A stretch of 64,000 bases of DNA from Chitinimonas koreensis (GTDB taxonomy: Bacteria; Pseudomonadota; Gammaproteobacteria; Burkholderiales; Chitinimonadaceae): the NCBI RefSeq assembly GCF_014353015.1, contig NZ_CP060704.1, forward strand, positions 831,001-895,000. Reading direction: 5' to 3'. Position 1 is the first letter of the stretch, and each line of letters begins with the position of its first letter. This document shows positions 57,153-64,000 of this stretch, piece by piece. Below the pieces are notes generated by a model. That model searched no databases. It saw only the letters and a list, made by a program, of their open reading frames with translations, and had not been told where the DNA came from. The position numbers and the translations under genes are program-made.

Positions 57153-57996
57153 GCGGCGACCTCGGCATCGGCCGTGGCCTCGCCGGCGATCGCGCGGGCG
57201 ATGGCCAGCTCGTCGAGCAGTTCGGCCAGCGGCGGGATGTCGGCATCGCGCTCGATCATCGCCGCCACGCCGGGAAAGCGCCGCACCGCCTCGCGGTAGA
57301 GCGCCCACACCGGCGGCGGCACCGGCCGGTCGTGGGTGTCGACCAGGTAGTCGCCGTGGTCGCTGTGGCCGGCCAGGTGGATCTGCCGCACGCGCGCGGC
57401 CGGCAGGGCGGCCAGGTAGGCGTGCGGATCGAAACCGTGGTTCACGCTGGAGACGTGGACATTGTTGACGTCGAGCAGGATCAGGCAATCGGCGCGACGG
57501 GCGATCTCGGCCAGGAAATCCCATTCGGCCATCTCGTCGACGGTATAGCTGAGGTAGCTCGACACGTTCTCCAGCAGCAGGCGCTGGCCGATCGCGTCCT
57601 GCACGCGCTGGACGCGATCGACCACGTGGCCGATCGCCGCCTCGGTATAGGGCAGCGGCAGCAGGTCGTGCAGGTTGACGCCGTCGATGCCGGTCCAGCA
57701 CAGGTGGTCCGACACCCACATCGGCTCGACGCGGTCGACCAGCGCGCGCAGATCGCGCAGGTAATCGGCCGACAGCGGCTCGGTGCCGCCGAGGTTCAGC
57801 GCCACGCCGTGCAGCGCCATCGGGTAGTCGTGGCGCAGGCGGTCGAGGAAATGCAGCGGCTTGCCGCCGGGCACCAGGTAGTTGTCGCTCAGCGCTTCGA
57901 GCCAGTCGACGCAGCCGGGCGCGGCCAGCAGGTCGTGGTAGTGCTCGGGCCTCAGGCCGAGGCCGAAGGCTGGCGGGGGAACTGCGGGACGTTCAT
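57149..57996 (-). CDS. bufB: DUF692 multinuclear non-haem iron oxidase (MNIO), BufB-like (one frame break)
   Basis: The TIM-barrel enzyme family (relatives of MbnB) modifies Cys residues of ribosomal peptides with a di- or tri-iron centre and O2. Visible metal-site segments are MALHGVALNLGG, WVSDHLCW, LLLENVSSYL, LLDVNNVHVSSVNHGFD and QIHLAGHSDHG. After repair it is about 282 residues, the normal length. The frame breaks near the N-terminus: coding ATGAACGTCCCGCAGTTCCC then a C-run (plus strand GGGGG, 57975-57979) one base short; one more C gives MNVPQFPPPAFGLGLRPEHYHDLL. The alternative start at 57874 would lose the first ~40 residues. It lies 52 bp behind the precursor gene and overlaps bufC. 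Confidence 0.88.
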
Positions 57997-58012
57997 GGCG
58001 ATCGCTGGGCGA

Positions 58013-58040
58013 GCGGCGCGGCCGGGCATGGCCGCGCCGC
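58013..58040 (-). terminator. Hairpin between precursor and enzyme genes of the bufferin-like operon
   Basis: A perfect 11-bp stem (GCGGCGCGGCC / GGCCGCGCCGC) with a 6-nt loop lies 8 bp beyond the precursor stop and ahead of bufB. There is no T-tract. It is placed to attenuate read-through or protect the precursor mRNA, so that precursor exceeds enzyme. Confidence 0.6.
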
Positions 58041-58048
58041 CTGGCGCC

Positions 58049-58291
58049 TTATTCCTTCACGACCTTGCCGTTCTTGGCCTTGCATTCCTTCTCGGTCGCT
58101 TCGACCCAGCCGTGGCCCTTGCACTTGTTCTGGCCCTTGCAGCCGTTCTCGGCGGTCTTGCAGGCCGACTGGCCCTTGCAACCGTTGATGCCTTCGCACT
58201 TGACCTTGGCTTCGGCGGCCATCGAGGGCAGGGCGGCGACCGAGAAGGCGGCGGCGGCAGCGGCGGCGAGTGCGGCGGAACTGAACTTCAT
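58049..58291 (-). CDS. bufA: Bufferin-like secreted Cys-rich RiPP precursor (six Cys)
   Basis: The 80-residue protein has a Sec signal peptide (MKFSSAALAAAAAAAFSVAA...SMA) and a Lys/Cys-rich mature part. The six Cys lie at residues 32, 38, 44, 51, 57 and 70, in repeats of the form xCKGxxxC (CEGINGC, CKGQSAC, CKGQNKC). This matches the six-Cys type of bufferin precursor, periplasmic copper-binding RiPPs whose Cys residues are converted to heterocycles by a DUF692/DUF2063 pair. AAAGGAGA lies 6 nt before the ATG. The modifying pair is directly downstream. The usual DoxX (bufD) gene is not in the locus. That this product binds copper is inferred from the family. Confidence 0.85.
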   Translation of the reverse strand: MKFSSAALAAAAAAAFSVAALPSMAAEAKVKCEGINGCKGQSACKTAENGCKGQNKCKGHGWVEATEKECKAKNGKVVKE

Positions 58292-58340
58292 GGTGGTTCT
58301 CCTTTGACGGGGGATGGCGAAGCGGTGTGCTTCTGCAGCC

Positions 58341-58367
58341 TTCGTCGCGGGCCGGCGGCGTTCTTAC
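58341..58367 (-). promoter_or_regulatory. Possible ECF-sigma-type promoter of the bufferin-like operon
   Basis: On the minus strand GTAAGA and CGAA are separated by 17 nt and end 50 bp before the precursor ATG. The arrangement resembles ECF-sigma promoters (GTAAC-N16/17-CGAA type) reported for such operons. The -35-like part overlaps the stop codon of the upstream LpxH-like gene. No ECF sigma gene is in the window, so this is speculative. Confidence 0.3.
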
Positions 58368-59227
58368 GGTTGCGACGAGATTTTTTTATACGCTGTTTCG
58401 GGCAGCTCGGCAGCCGGCGAGGGAAATGGCGCTGCGGCCGCCTTGGCGCGGCTGCGGCCGGTACGGACCGGCTCCTCTTCGCGCTGTTGCCAAGTCACGA
58501 TGCGCAGCTCGCCGTCCATGGTCTCGACCAGCGCGGTCAGGCTTTCCACCCAGTCGCCGTCGTTGCAGTAGAGGATGCCGTCGATGTCGCGCATCTCGGC
58601 CTTGTGGATATGGCCGCAGATCACCCCGTCGAGCCCGCGCGTCTTGGCTTCGCGCGCCACCGCCTGCTCGAACTGGCTGACGAAGTTCACCGCCTTCTTC
58701 ACCTTGTGCTTGAGGAACTGCGACAGCGACCAGTAGCCCAGGCCGAGCTTGGCGCGCAGGTGGTTGAACCAGCGATTGAGCTTGAGCGTGACGGTGTAGG
58801 CATGGTCGCCGACGATGGCCAGCCAGCGCGCGCACTGGATCACGCCGTCGAACAGGTCGCCGTGCAGCACCAGAAAGCGGCGGCCGTCGGCGGTGGTGTG
58901 CACCACCTCGTCCTCGATGTCGATGCCGCCGAAGGCCAGGCCGATGAACTGGCGCACCACCTCGTCGTGGTTGCCGGCGATATAGACCACCCGGGTGCCC
59001 TTGCGCGCCTTGCGCAGGATCTTCTGGATCACGTCGTTGTGCTGCTGGTTCCAGTACCAGGAACGCTTGAGCGCCCAGCCGTCGATGATGTCGCCGACCA
59101 GATAGAGGTGATCCGAATCGTTGTGCTTGAGGAAGTCGAGCAGATAGGCCGCCTGGCAGCCGGCGGTGCCCAGGTGCACGTCGGAGATCCAGATGGCGCG
59201 GTAGTGGTGGGTGGCCTTGTCGCTCAC
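58364..59227 (-). CDS. LpxH-like UDP-2,3-diacylglucosamine diphosphatase family metallophosphatase
   Basis: The 287-residue calcineurin-like phosphoesterase has the metal motifs in order: WISDVHLG (DxH), LVGDIIDGW (GD), IAGNHDEVVR (GNHD), LVLHGDLFD and CGHIHKAEM (GHxH). The pattern and length fit the LpxH-like group that hydrolyses UDP-2,3-diacylglucosamine in lipid A synthesis, although this subgroup also has members of uncertain substrate. No ATG precedes the first motif; the GTG at 59227 is the best start, giving VSDKATHHYRAIWISDVHLG, but no clear ribosome site is seen. The C-terminal 30 residues (TGRSRAKAAAAPFPSP...) are a basic low-complexity tail. Confidence 0.8.
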   Translation of the reverse strand: MSDKATHHYRAIWISDVHLGTAGCQAAYLLDFLKHNDSDHLYLVGDIIDGWALKRSWYWNQQHNDVIQKILRKARKGTRVVYIAGNHDEVVRQFIGLAFGGIDIEDEVVHTTADGRRFLVLHGDLFDGVIQCARWLAIVGDHAYTVTLKLNRWFNHLRAKLGLGYWSLSQFLKHKVKKAVNFVSQFEQAVAREAKTRGLDGVICGHIHKAEMRDIDGILYCNDGDWVESLTALVETMDGELRIVTWQQREEEPVRTGRSRAKAAAAPFPSPAAELPETAYKKISSQP

Positions 59228-59395
59228 GATGATCGCAGGTGGTGGATTGGCGCGATCATGCGGGGCGAATGTGACAGGGCGTTGAAGCCGGAAGCGGCCG
59301 CTTCGCCCTTTGCGGACAAGGGCTTGCGCGGCCGGCCGGGCAGCCCGGCCGGCACGTGCTATGGTGGGTTGAGCCTCCCTGGAACCCGCCGCGTG

Positions 59396-60169
59396 ATGCC
59401 CTTCCTTCTCCGCCTGGCCTGCCTGCTGTGCGCGCTGCTGCTGCCGGCGCTGGCCGCCGAGCGCATCGTCCTGGCCAATGGCGAATGGCCGCCTTACCTC
59501 TCCGCCAAGCTGCCGCACTACGGCTACGCCAGCCATATCGTCAGCGAGGCCTTCCGCCAGGCCGGCATCGAGGTGCGCTACGACTTCTACCCCTGGGCCC
59601 GCGCCCAGGAGATGGTGCGCGCCGGCACGGTCGCCGGCTCGCCGGTCTGGACCGCCACGCCGGAGCGGCAGGCCTTCGCGCTGTTCAGCGAACCGGTGAT
59701 CAGCGACGACGAGGTGGTGTTCCACCTGCGCAGCAAGCCGCTGCGCTGGACCCGCATGGAAGACCTGCGCGGCCTGGCCATGGTCACGCCGCTCGGCTCC
59801 AAGCTCGGTGCCTGGGAGGCGCCGATCAGGGCAGGCATCCTGAGCAATGCCTATACGCTCGACATCCGCACCGGATTCCTGCAGTTGCTGGCCGGCCGTA
59901 CCGATTTCTTCCCGCTGGCCAAGGGCGTGGGCCTGCATGCGCTGAACCAGGGCTTGCCGCCGGAAGTGGCGCAGCGCATCACCTATTCGCCGACGGTGTC
60001 GGAGCGCAACGAGTACCGGCTGATGCTGAGCCGCGCTCGGCCCGACGGCGAGGAGCTGCTGCGGCGCTTCAACGACGGCCTGCGGCGCCTGCGCGACAGC
60101 GGCCGGCTGGCGCAGATGGAGCGCGAGTTCGAATCCGGCGCCTACTCGCGGCCGGGCTGGTTGCCCTGA
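59396..60169 (+). CDS. Orphan periplasmic solute-binding protein (SBP family 3)
   Basis: The 257-residue protein has a signal peptide (MPFLLRLACLLCALLLPALAA), then IVLANGEWPPYLSAKLPHYGYASHIVSEAFRQAGIEVRYDFYPWARAQEMV, the family-3 opening seen in many beta- and gammaproteobacterial orphan binding proteins. It continues with FFPLAKGVGLHALNQGLPP and a C-terminal helix (LRRLRDSGRLAQMEREFE). No transporter genes are adjacent. It is only distantly similar to the protein at 52918-53745. Divergent from the LpxH-like gene. Confidence 0.8.
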   Translation: MPFLLRLACLLCALLLPALAAERIVLANGEWPPYLSAKLPHYGYASHIVSEAFRQAGIEVRYDFYPWARAQEMVRAGTVAGSPVWTATPERQAFALFSEPVISDDEVVFHLRSKPLRWTRMEDLRGLAMVTPLGSKLGAWEAPIRAGILSNAYTLDIRTGFLQLLAGRTDFFPLAKGVGLHALNQGLPPEVAQRITYSPTVSERNEYRLMLSRARPDGEELLRRFNDGLRRLRDSGRLAQMEREFESGAYSRPGWLP

Positions 60170-60347
60170 ACTTGGGCCCGGGCCGCGCGGCCCTCGCGCA
60201 TGCGGTTCGAGGCCGGCCTGCGGCAAGGCGGCGGTCGACCATCTTCATCGCCCGCCTCCATCGATCGCCCTGATCACGTTCGCCCTTATCGATCAGCGCG
60301 TGGGGAATGCGCCGCCGCAACCGCCCGGCGATCCGGCCGGCGCCGGC

Positions 60348-61370
60348 TCAGCGCCACTCCGCCTGCTTCGGCGGCCGGGCCGGCGCCAGGTTGAGATACT
60401 GCACCAGCCGGGGCAGCGCGCCGCGGTTCGGCCCGGGGCCGTGCGGCAGCGCCTGGTGCCAGATCACCATGTCGCCGGCGCGCGCGCCGATCGGTCGGGC
60501 CTGCGATTCGAACGATTCGTGGCGCGGATCGGCGTCGGGCGGCAGCTCGGCTAGCCAGCGTTCGATCCGGTGCTGGAAGCCGGGCACTAGCGACAGTGCG
60601 CCCTGTTCGGGCGGCGTATCGGTCAGGTAGAGGATGCCCTGGGTGCCGAACGGGATCGGCGTGACCAGGCTGACGTCCCAGTGCAGCGGCGGCCGCTGGC
60701 TGCGGAAGCCGGGCCGTTCGGGCGGGTGGAAGCCGACCCGGTCGACGCTCGGCCACAGGTCGGCATGGCCCCAGAGCTGGGCGAAGGCCTTGTGGATGCG
60801 TTCGGCGCGGCGGTTGGCGCTGAAGGCCGGGTGCTGGAAGTACTGCACCATCACGCCCTGCGGCCGGCTGCCGTACCAGCTGTCCGGCTCGTCGGGCCGG
60901 GCGCCGACGTGGCGCCAGACGGCCTCGGCCGCCGCGTCGCGGCTGTCGGCCGGGATGGCGTCGCGCAGGATCACGTAGCCGTGCCGCTCCCAGTGGGCCA
61001 GGTCGGCGGCGTCGAGCACCGCGGGCAGCGCGCCGATATGGTCCAGTCGGGCGCGGGTGGCCGGCGGGATCGGCGCGCCGGCGACCGCGGCGTTGAGCCG
61101 CGCCACGGCCTCGGCCGTCGGCTCGCCGGCGGTATCGACGATCCAGCGCTCGAACGCGTCGAAATCCGGTGCGGCGGCGAACAGATGGCCCATGCCCTGC
61201 TCCAGGCCGATGCCGAGCGCGTGCAGGACCAGCGGGTCGAGCGGGTCGTCGCCGTCGTCCGGATCGGGCTGGCCGGCGCGCCGGCGCAAGGTGCGCGACC
61301 ACAGCCGCTTGATCTGGCAGGCGCCGAGGCGGCCGGTTTCGGTGGCGGGGGCGAGCGGCGGAATGGGCAT
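60348..61370 (-). CDS. Phytanoyl-CoA dioxygenase (PhyH) family Fe(II)/2-oxoglutarate oxygenase
   Basis: The 340-residue protein has a ~130-residue N-terminal extension and then the PhyH double-stranded beta helix. ERHGYVILRDAIPAD opens the domain, LHWDVSLVTP holds the HxD metal pair, and ALPHGPGPNRGALPRLVQYLNLAP holds the distal His and the 2-oxoglutarate-binding Arg. The family hydroxylates unactivated carbons of small molecules; the substrate is unknown. The start at 61370 follows from the first in-frame ATG leading into MPIPPLAPATETGRLG. It is divergent from the methyltransferase and about 21 kb from the NRPS, so there is no evidence of a tailoring role. Confidence 0.82.
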   Translation of the reverse strand: MPIPPLAPATETGRLGACQIKRLWSRTLRRRAGQPDPDDGDDPLDPLVLHALGIGLEQGMGHLFAAAPDFDAFERWIVDTAGEPTAEAVARLNAAVAGAPIPPATRARLDHIGALPAVLDAADLAHWERHGYVILRDAIPADSRDAAAEAVWRHVGARPDEPDSWYGSRPQGVMVQYFQHPAFSANRRAERIHKAFAQLWGHADLWPSVDRVGFHPPERPGFRSQRPPLHWDVSLVTPIPFGTQGILYLTDTPPEQGALSLVPGFQHRIERWLAELPPDADPRHESFESQARPIGARAGDMVIWHQALPHGPGPNRGALPRLVQYLNLAPARPPKQAEWR

Positions 61371-61529
61371 GCGGGGGGTGGTCAAGGACGATCCTGGAGT
61401 TTTAGAACGTAACGGCGGCGATTGCCGGCAGGCGATGCCGCTGGGGAGTGCGGCGGCGAAGGCGATGCCGCCGCCCTGCCGGGCCGGCGCGGCTTTGGGC
61501 CCGGCCGGCAAACCTTCTACACTGCCGCC

Positions 61530-62237
61530 ATGACCGCCGACATCGAACAGGGCGTCCGCTACGACGCCCGCCACGCCGCCGCCTACGACCGCAAGATCCG
61601 CGCGCTGATCCCTGGCTACGAGGCGCTGCACGAATTGTCCGCCTTCCTGCTGGTCGAGCTGCTGCCGGCGCGCGCCAGCGTGCTGGTGGCCGGCAGCGGC
61701 ACCGGCGAGGAGCTGACGCGCTATGCCGATCTGGCGCCCGACTGGCGGCTGACCGGGCTCGAGCCGTCGGGCGAGATGAATGCGCGTGCGGCCGAGCGTT
61801 GCCTGGTCGCCGGCGTGGCCGAGCGGGTGCGGCTGGTCGAGGGCAAGCCCGGCGAGACCGAACTCGGCGAGCGCTTCGACGCCGCCACCGCGCTGCTGGT
61901 GCTGCACTTCCTGCCCGACGACGGCGCCAAGGCCGCCTTCCTGGCCGCCCTCGCCCATGCGCTCGAACCGGGCGGCTGGCTGCTGCTGGCCGATTGGGCC
62001 GGCGAGCGCGGCGAGCCGATGTGCGAGCGGCTGTTCCGCGCCTGGCGCAGTCAGCAGGACGCGACCCGGCCGAAGCCGGAACAGGTCGCGCTCGATTTCG
62101 CCCACCTCGACCGCAATGTCCACCCGGTGTCGCCCGAACGGCGGATTGCGCTGCTGGCCGAGGCCGGCTTCACGGTCGAGGGCGAGTACTGGCGTGCCTA
62201 CGGGCTGTCGGCCTTGCTGGCGCGCAAGACGGCTTGA
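61530..62237 (+). CDS. Class I SAM-dependent methyltransferase
   Basis: The 235-residue protein has the Rossmann SAM site: motif I VLVAGSGTGEELTRYADL, the acidic residue of motif II in LTGLEPSGEMNARA, then FDAATALLVLHFLPDDGAKAAFLAALAHALEPGGWLLLADW (motifs III-IV). The arrangement resembles small-molecule methyltransferases (UbiE/Methyltransf_25 type). The acceptor is unknown. It is divergent from the PhyH-family gene, with a 159-bp shared upstream region. REP-like repeats follow its stop. Confidence 0.85.
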   Translation: MTADIEQGVRYDARHAAAYDRKIRALIPGYEALHELSAFLLVELLPARASVLVAGSGTGEELTRYADLAPDWRLTGLEPSGEMNARAAERCLVAGVAERVRLVEGKPGETELGERFDAATALLVLHFLPDDGAKAAFLAALAHALEPGGWLLLADWAGERGEPMCERLFRAWRSQQDATRPKPEQVALDFAHLDRNVHPVSPERRIALLAEAGFTVEGEYWRAYGLSALLARKTA

Positions 62238-62291
62238 CCGGCCTTTGCGCCGGGCGTCGTCCCGCCATTCTTCGCCATTCACCCACACGAG

Positions 62292-62359
62292 CGTAGGTCG
62301 GACTTCAGTCCGACGGCGATCCCGCTTAAGGGCACCGTCGGACTGAAGCCCGACCTACG
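62292..62359. repeat. REP/BIME-like inverted repeat, variant copy 3
   Basis: The arms CGTAGGTCGGACTTCAGTCC and GACTGAAGCCCGACCTACG share the outer CGTAGGTCGG with copies 1 and 2 but have an inner ACTTCAGT core in place of GCTTTATG. Confidence 0.82.
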
Positions 62360-62382
62360 GCCGACATGCGATCCGCGACGAA

Positions 62383-62471
62383 CCCGTAGGAGCGGCTTCA
62401 GCCGCGAATGCTCGTTCGATCCACAGGCGCGTCGCATCTCCACGATTCGCGGCTGAAGCCGCTCCTACGGG
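62383..62471. repeat. REP-type inverted repeat with GTAGGAGCGGCTTCAGCC arms
   Basis: Perfect 27-bp arms beginning CCCGTAGGAGCGGCTTCAGC face each other across a 35-bp spacer. The arm is the REP core widespread in Pseudomonas and Xanthomonadaceae genomes. It lies 23 bp from copy 3 of the other family. Confidence 0.88.
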
Positions 62472-62538
62472 GACGTGCCCTGTGGACAGCCGCAGCGCGT
62501 CCTCCGTATGCCTTGTTTCCGCCCCTGTCCCACGGTCC

Positions 62539-64000
62539 TCACTGATCGAACTTCAGCTCGGCGAACACCGTGCGCTGGGTATACGGGTGGTAGGCCCAGT
62601 ACTTGGCGTCGTTGAGGTTGTCGACGCCGAGCGAGACGGTCCATTGCCGCGCCAGCTGGTAGCGCAGCCGCAGGTCGGTGACGAAATAGTCGCTCACGCC
62701 GGTATAGGTCGCGCCGTTCGGGTCGCTGTTGTCGAGCGTGCCGTACTGGCGGCCGCTGTAGCGCGCGCCGACGGTGGCGCTCCAGCGCTCGCCGAGCCGG
62801 TAGGTCGCCAGCAGGTTGGCGCGCCAGCGCGGCACGCGCGGCTGCCACTTGCCGACGCTGGCCGGGAAGCGGTCGTTGCGGCGGATCTCCGAATCGGCAT
62901 AGGTCAGGCTGCTCGCCAGGTCGAGCCCGGTCAGGCCGAGGTCGCTCGCCTGCCAGGCCAGCTCCAGGCCCAGCGTGCGGATCGCGTCGACGTTCTGGAT
63001 ATTGGTGACGCTGGGCGTGACCGTGACATTGGTCTGCGAGTAGAGCGCGTCGCGGGTGTGCTCCTGGAACGCGGTCGCGCGCAGCAGGCCGTGCTCGAGC
63101 TGGTGCTCGGTGGTCAGCTCGCTGGTCCACGAGCGTTCCGGCTTCAGGTTCGGATCGTTGTTGACGATGGTGTCGGTGGCGATGCTGCCCTGGTACAGCT
63201 CGGCCACCGTCGGCATGCGCACCGCGCGGCCGAGCGAGGCCTTCAGCGTCCAGTCCGGCGCCATCTGGTAGGCCAGCGCCGCCTTGGGCGAGAAGAAGGT
63301 CTCGCTGCGTTCGCCGAACGGCTTGGTGGTATTGGCGTTCGACAGGCTGCCGCCATAGGCCTGCCAGCGTTCGAGCCGGCCGCCCAGCGTGGTGCGCCAG
63401 TCGTCGGCGAAGCGCCAGGTGTCCTGCGCGTACAGGCTGTCCAGCCGGGTATTGCCGGTGAAGGCCGAGATGCGCGCGCCGGCTGCGCCGTGCAGCCAGT
63501 CGGCGGTCTTCGACACCCGCGTGCGCAGCGCATAGCGCTCCGATTGCAGGCCGAGGTCGACCAGATGGCTGCCGCCTTCGCCGCGCGGCCGCCAGCTGCC
63601 CTTGAGCGCCAGCGTGCGCCAGCCGGTGCCGTCCATGTCGGTGAGCTGGCCTTCGCCGCCGGACTCGGCCGCGGGTAGCGTCACGGTCGGCGTGCGCACT
63701 TGGTCGCGCCGGTAGTCGTAGGCGCTGGCCGCCACTTCCCAATCCCACAGGCCCTGGCTGTGGCTCTTCACCGACAGGCCATGCATCAGGTGCTCGAGCG
63801 CGCCGCGGCTCGGCGCGAAGTCGGACGCCTTCAGGTCGAACTGGCGGCCGTCGATGTTGACGCTGCCGCCGTAGACCGGCTGGCCGGCCGCGTCGCGCAG
63901 ATAGCTGGTCGAGCTGCGGGTCGCCTCGTTGCGCCACCAGCCCAGCGTGTAGCTGGCGCGGATGGTGGGCGTGAAATCGTAGGCCAGCTTGGCCTTGGCG
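62539..64000 (-). CDS. TonB-dependent outer-membrane receptor (N-terminus outside window)
   Basis: The visible 486 C-terminal residues form a beta-barrel of amphipathic strands and end in Phe-Asp-Gln (VFAELKFDQ). Barrel signatures of TonB receptors are present: SLYAQDTWRFADDWRTTLGGRLERW, FFSPKAALAYQMAPDWTLKASLGRAVRMPTVAELYQG, NPNLKPERS-type NDPNLKPERSWTSELTTEH, and the C-terminal TVSLGVDNLNDAKYWAY. The plug domain and signal lie beyond base 64000. The reading frame enters from base 63999. Substrate (metal-chelate, heme, cobalamin or other) cannot be told from the barrel. Confidence 0.9.
   Translation of the reverse strand, partial: AKAKLAYDFTPTIRASYTLGWWRNEATRSSTSYLRDAAGQPVYGGSVNIDGRQFDLKASDFAPSRGALEHLMHGLSVKSHSQGLWDWEVAASAYDYRRDQVRTPTVTLPAAESGGEGQLTDMDGTGWRTLALKGSWRPRGEGGSHLVDLGLQSERYALRTRVSKTADWLHGAAGARISAFTGNTRLDSLYAQDTWRFADDWRTTLGGRLERWQAYGGSLSNANTTKPFGERSETFFSPKAALAYQMAPDWTLKASLGRAVRMPTVAELYQGSIATDTIVNNDPNLKPERSWTSELTTEHQLEHGLLRATAFQEHTRDALYSQTNVTVTPSVTNIQNVDAIRTLGLELAWQASDLGLTGLDLASSLTYADSEIRRNDRFPASVGKWQPRVPRWRANLLATYRLGERWSATVGARYSGRQYGTLDNSDPNGATYTGVSDYFVTDLRLRYQLARQWTVSLGVDNLNDAKYWAYHPYTQRTVFAELKFDQ

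Larger units (their letters stand above)
62238..62538. other. 301-bp intergenic region occupied by two palindromic repeat pairs
   Basis: The gap between the methyltransferase and the convergent TonB-dependent receptor gene is mostly filled by the two inverted repeats at 62292-62359 and 62383-62471. No gene is seen. Confidence 0.7.

Noticed and set aside
59396..60169. ABC transporter operon around the two solute-binding proteins
   Set aside because: No permease or ATPase gene is next to either one; both are single genes flanked by unrelated functions.
60348..62237. PhyH-family dioxygenase and methyltransferase as NRPS tailoring enzymes
   Set aside because: They lie more than 21 kb from the cluster beyond many housekeeping genes, on divergent strands, with no shared regulation visible. 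Asp or Thr hydroxylation by a distant enzyme cannot be excluded, but nothing here supports it.

Overview
The window is high-GC DNA (roughly 70% by eye) from a Gram-negative bacterium. It encodes a PilU-type pilus ATPase, a TonB-dependent receptor, an LpxH-like hydrolase and a long-form IlvD. The IlvD and PilU sequences read most like those of Betaproteobacteria, perhaps a high-GC relative of Neisseriales. This placement comes from protein character only; there is no rRNA or tRNA gene in the window.

Bases 1-38761 are the distal part of a very large non-ribosomal peptide synthetase (NRPS) operon: three collinear plus-strand genes joined by GTGA stop/start overlaps. Twelve modules are visible and the 5' end is cut off. 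Specificity codes read by eye give: Ser, cationic (code DAEDIGTVSK, Lys/Arg-like), Glu/Gln, cationic, Thr, Leu, 2,4-diaminobutyrate (Dab), Ser, Thr, Asp, Gly, cationic. There are no separate epimerase domains. Six condensation domains are of the dual epimerisation/condensation type, predicting D-residues at modules 1, 2, 3, 5, 7 and perhaps 10. The line ends in two thioesterases, the first with a Cys nucleophile. The second and third synthetases begin with TubC-like docking domains. The product should be a cationic, probably cyclic (lipo)peptide of at least 12 residues. Fatty-acid loading, Dab supply, MbtH and export genes must lie upstream of the window.

Bases 38762-55364 are ordinary chromosomal genes: an NTF2-like protein, LtrA, ilvD with a translationally coupled small monooxygenase, an alkyltransferase-like protein, DUF456 and LysE membrane proteins, a fatty-acid hydroxylase, a secreted protein of unknown function, a large periplasmic thioredoxin-like protein, pilU with a divergent cyclic-nucleotide-binding protein, fumC, an orphan solute-binding protein, and an overlapping response regulator / CheC / thioesterase operon.

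Bases 55531-58291 hold, on the minus strand, a bufferin-like RiPP locus: a six-Cys secreted precursor, a DUF692 (MNIO) enzyme and a DUF2063 partner, followed by mtfA. A strong hairpin sits between precursor and enzyme genes. Bases 58364-64000 hold an LpxH-like hydrolase, a second orphan solute-binding protein, a PhyH-family dioxygenase, a methyltransferase, REP/BIME-like palindromes and the C-terminal part of a TonB-dependent receptor.

Six otherwise intact genes (NRPS-2, NRPS-3, ilvD, the thioredoxin-like gene, bufB, mtfA) carry eight frame breaks. Every one is repaired by adding a single C or G to a short C/G run. The uniform signature suggests uncorrected sequencing errors rather than gene decay, so these genes are annotated across the breaks.
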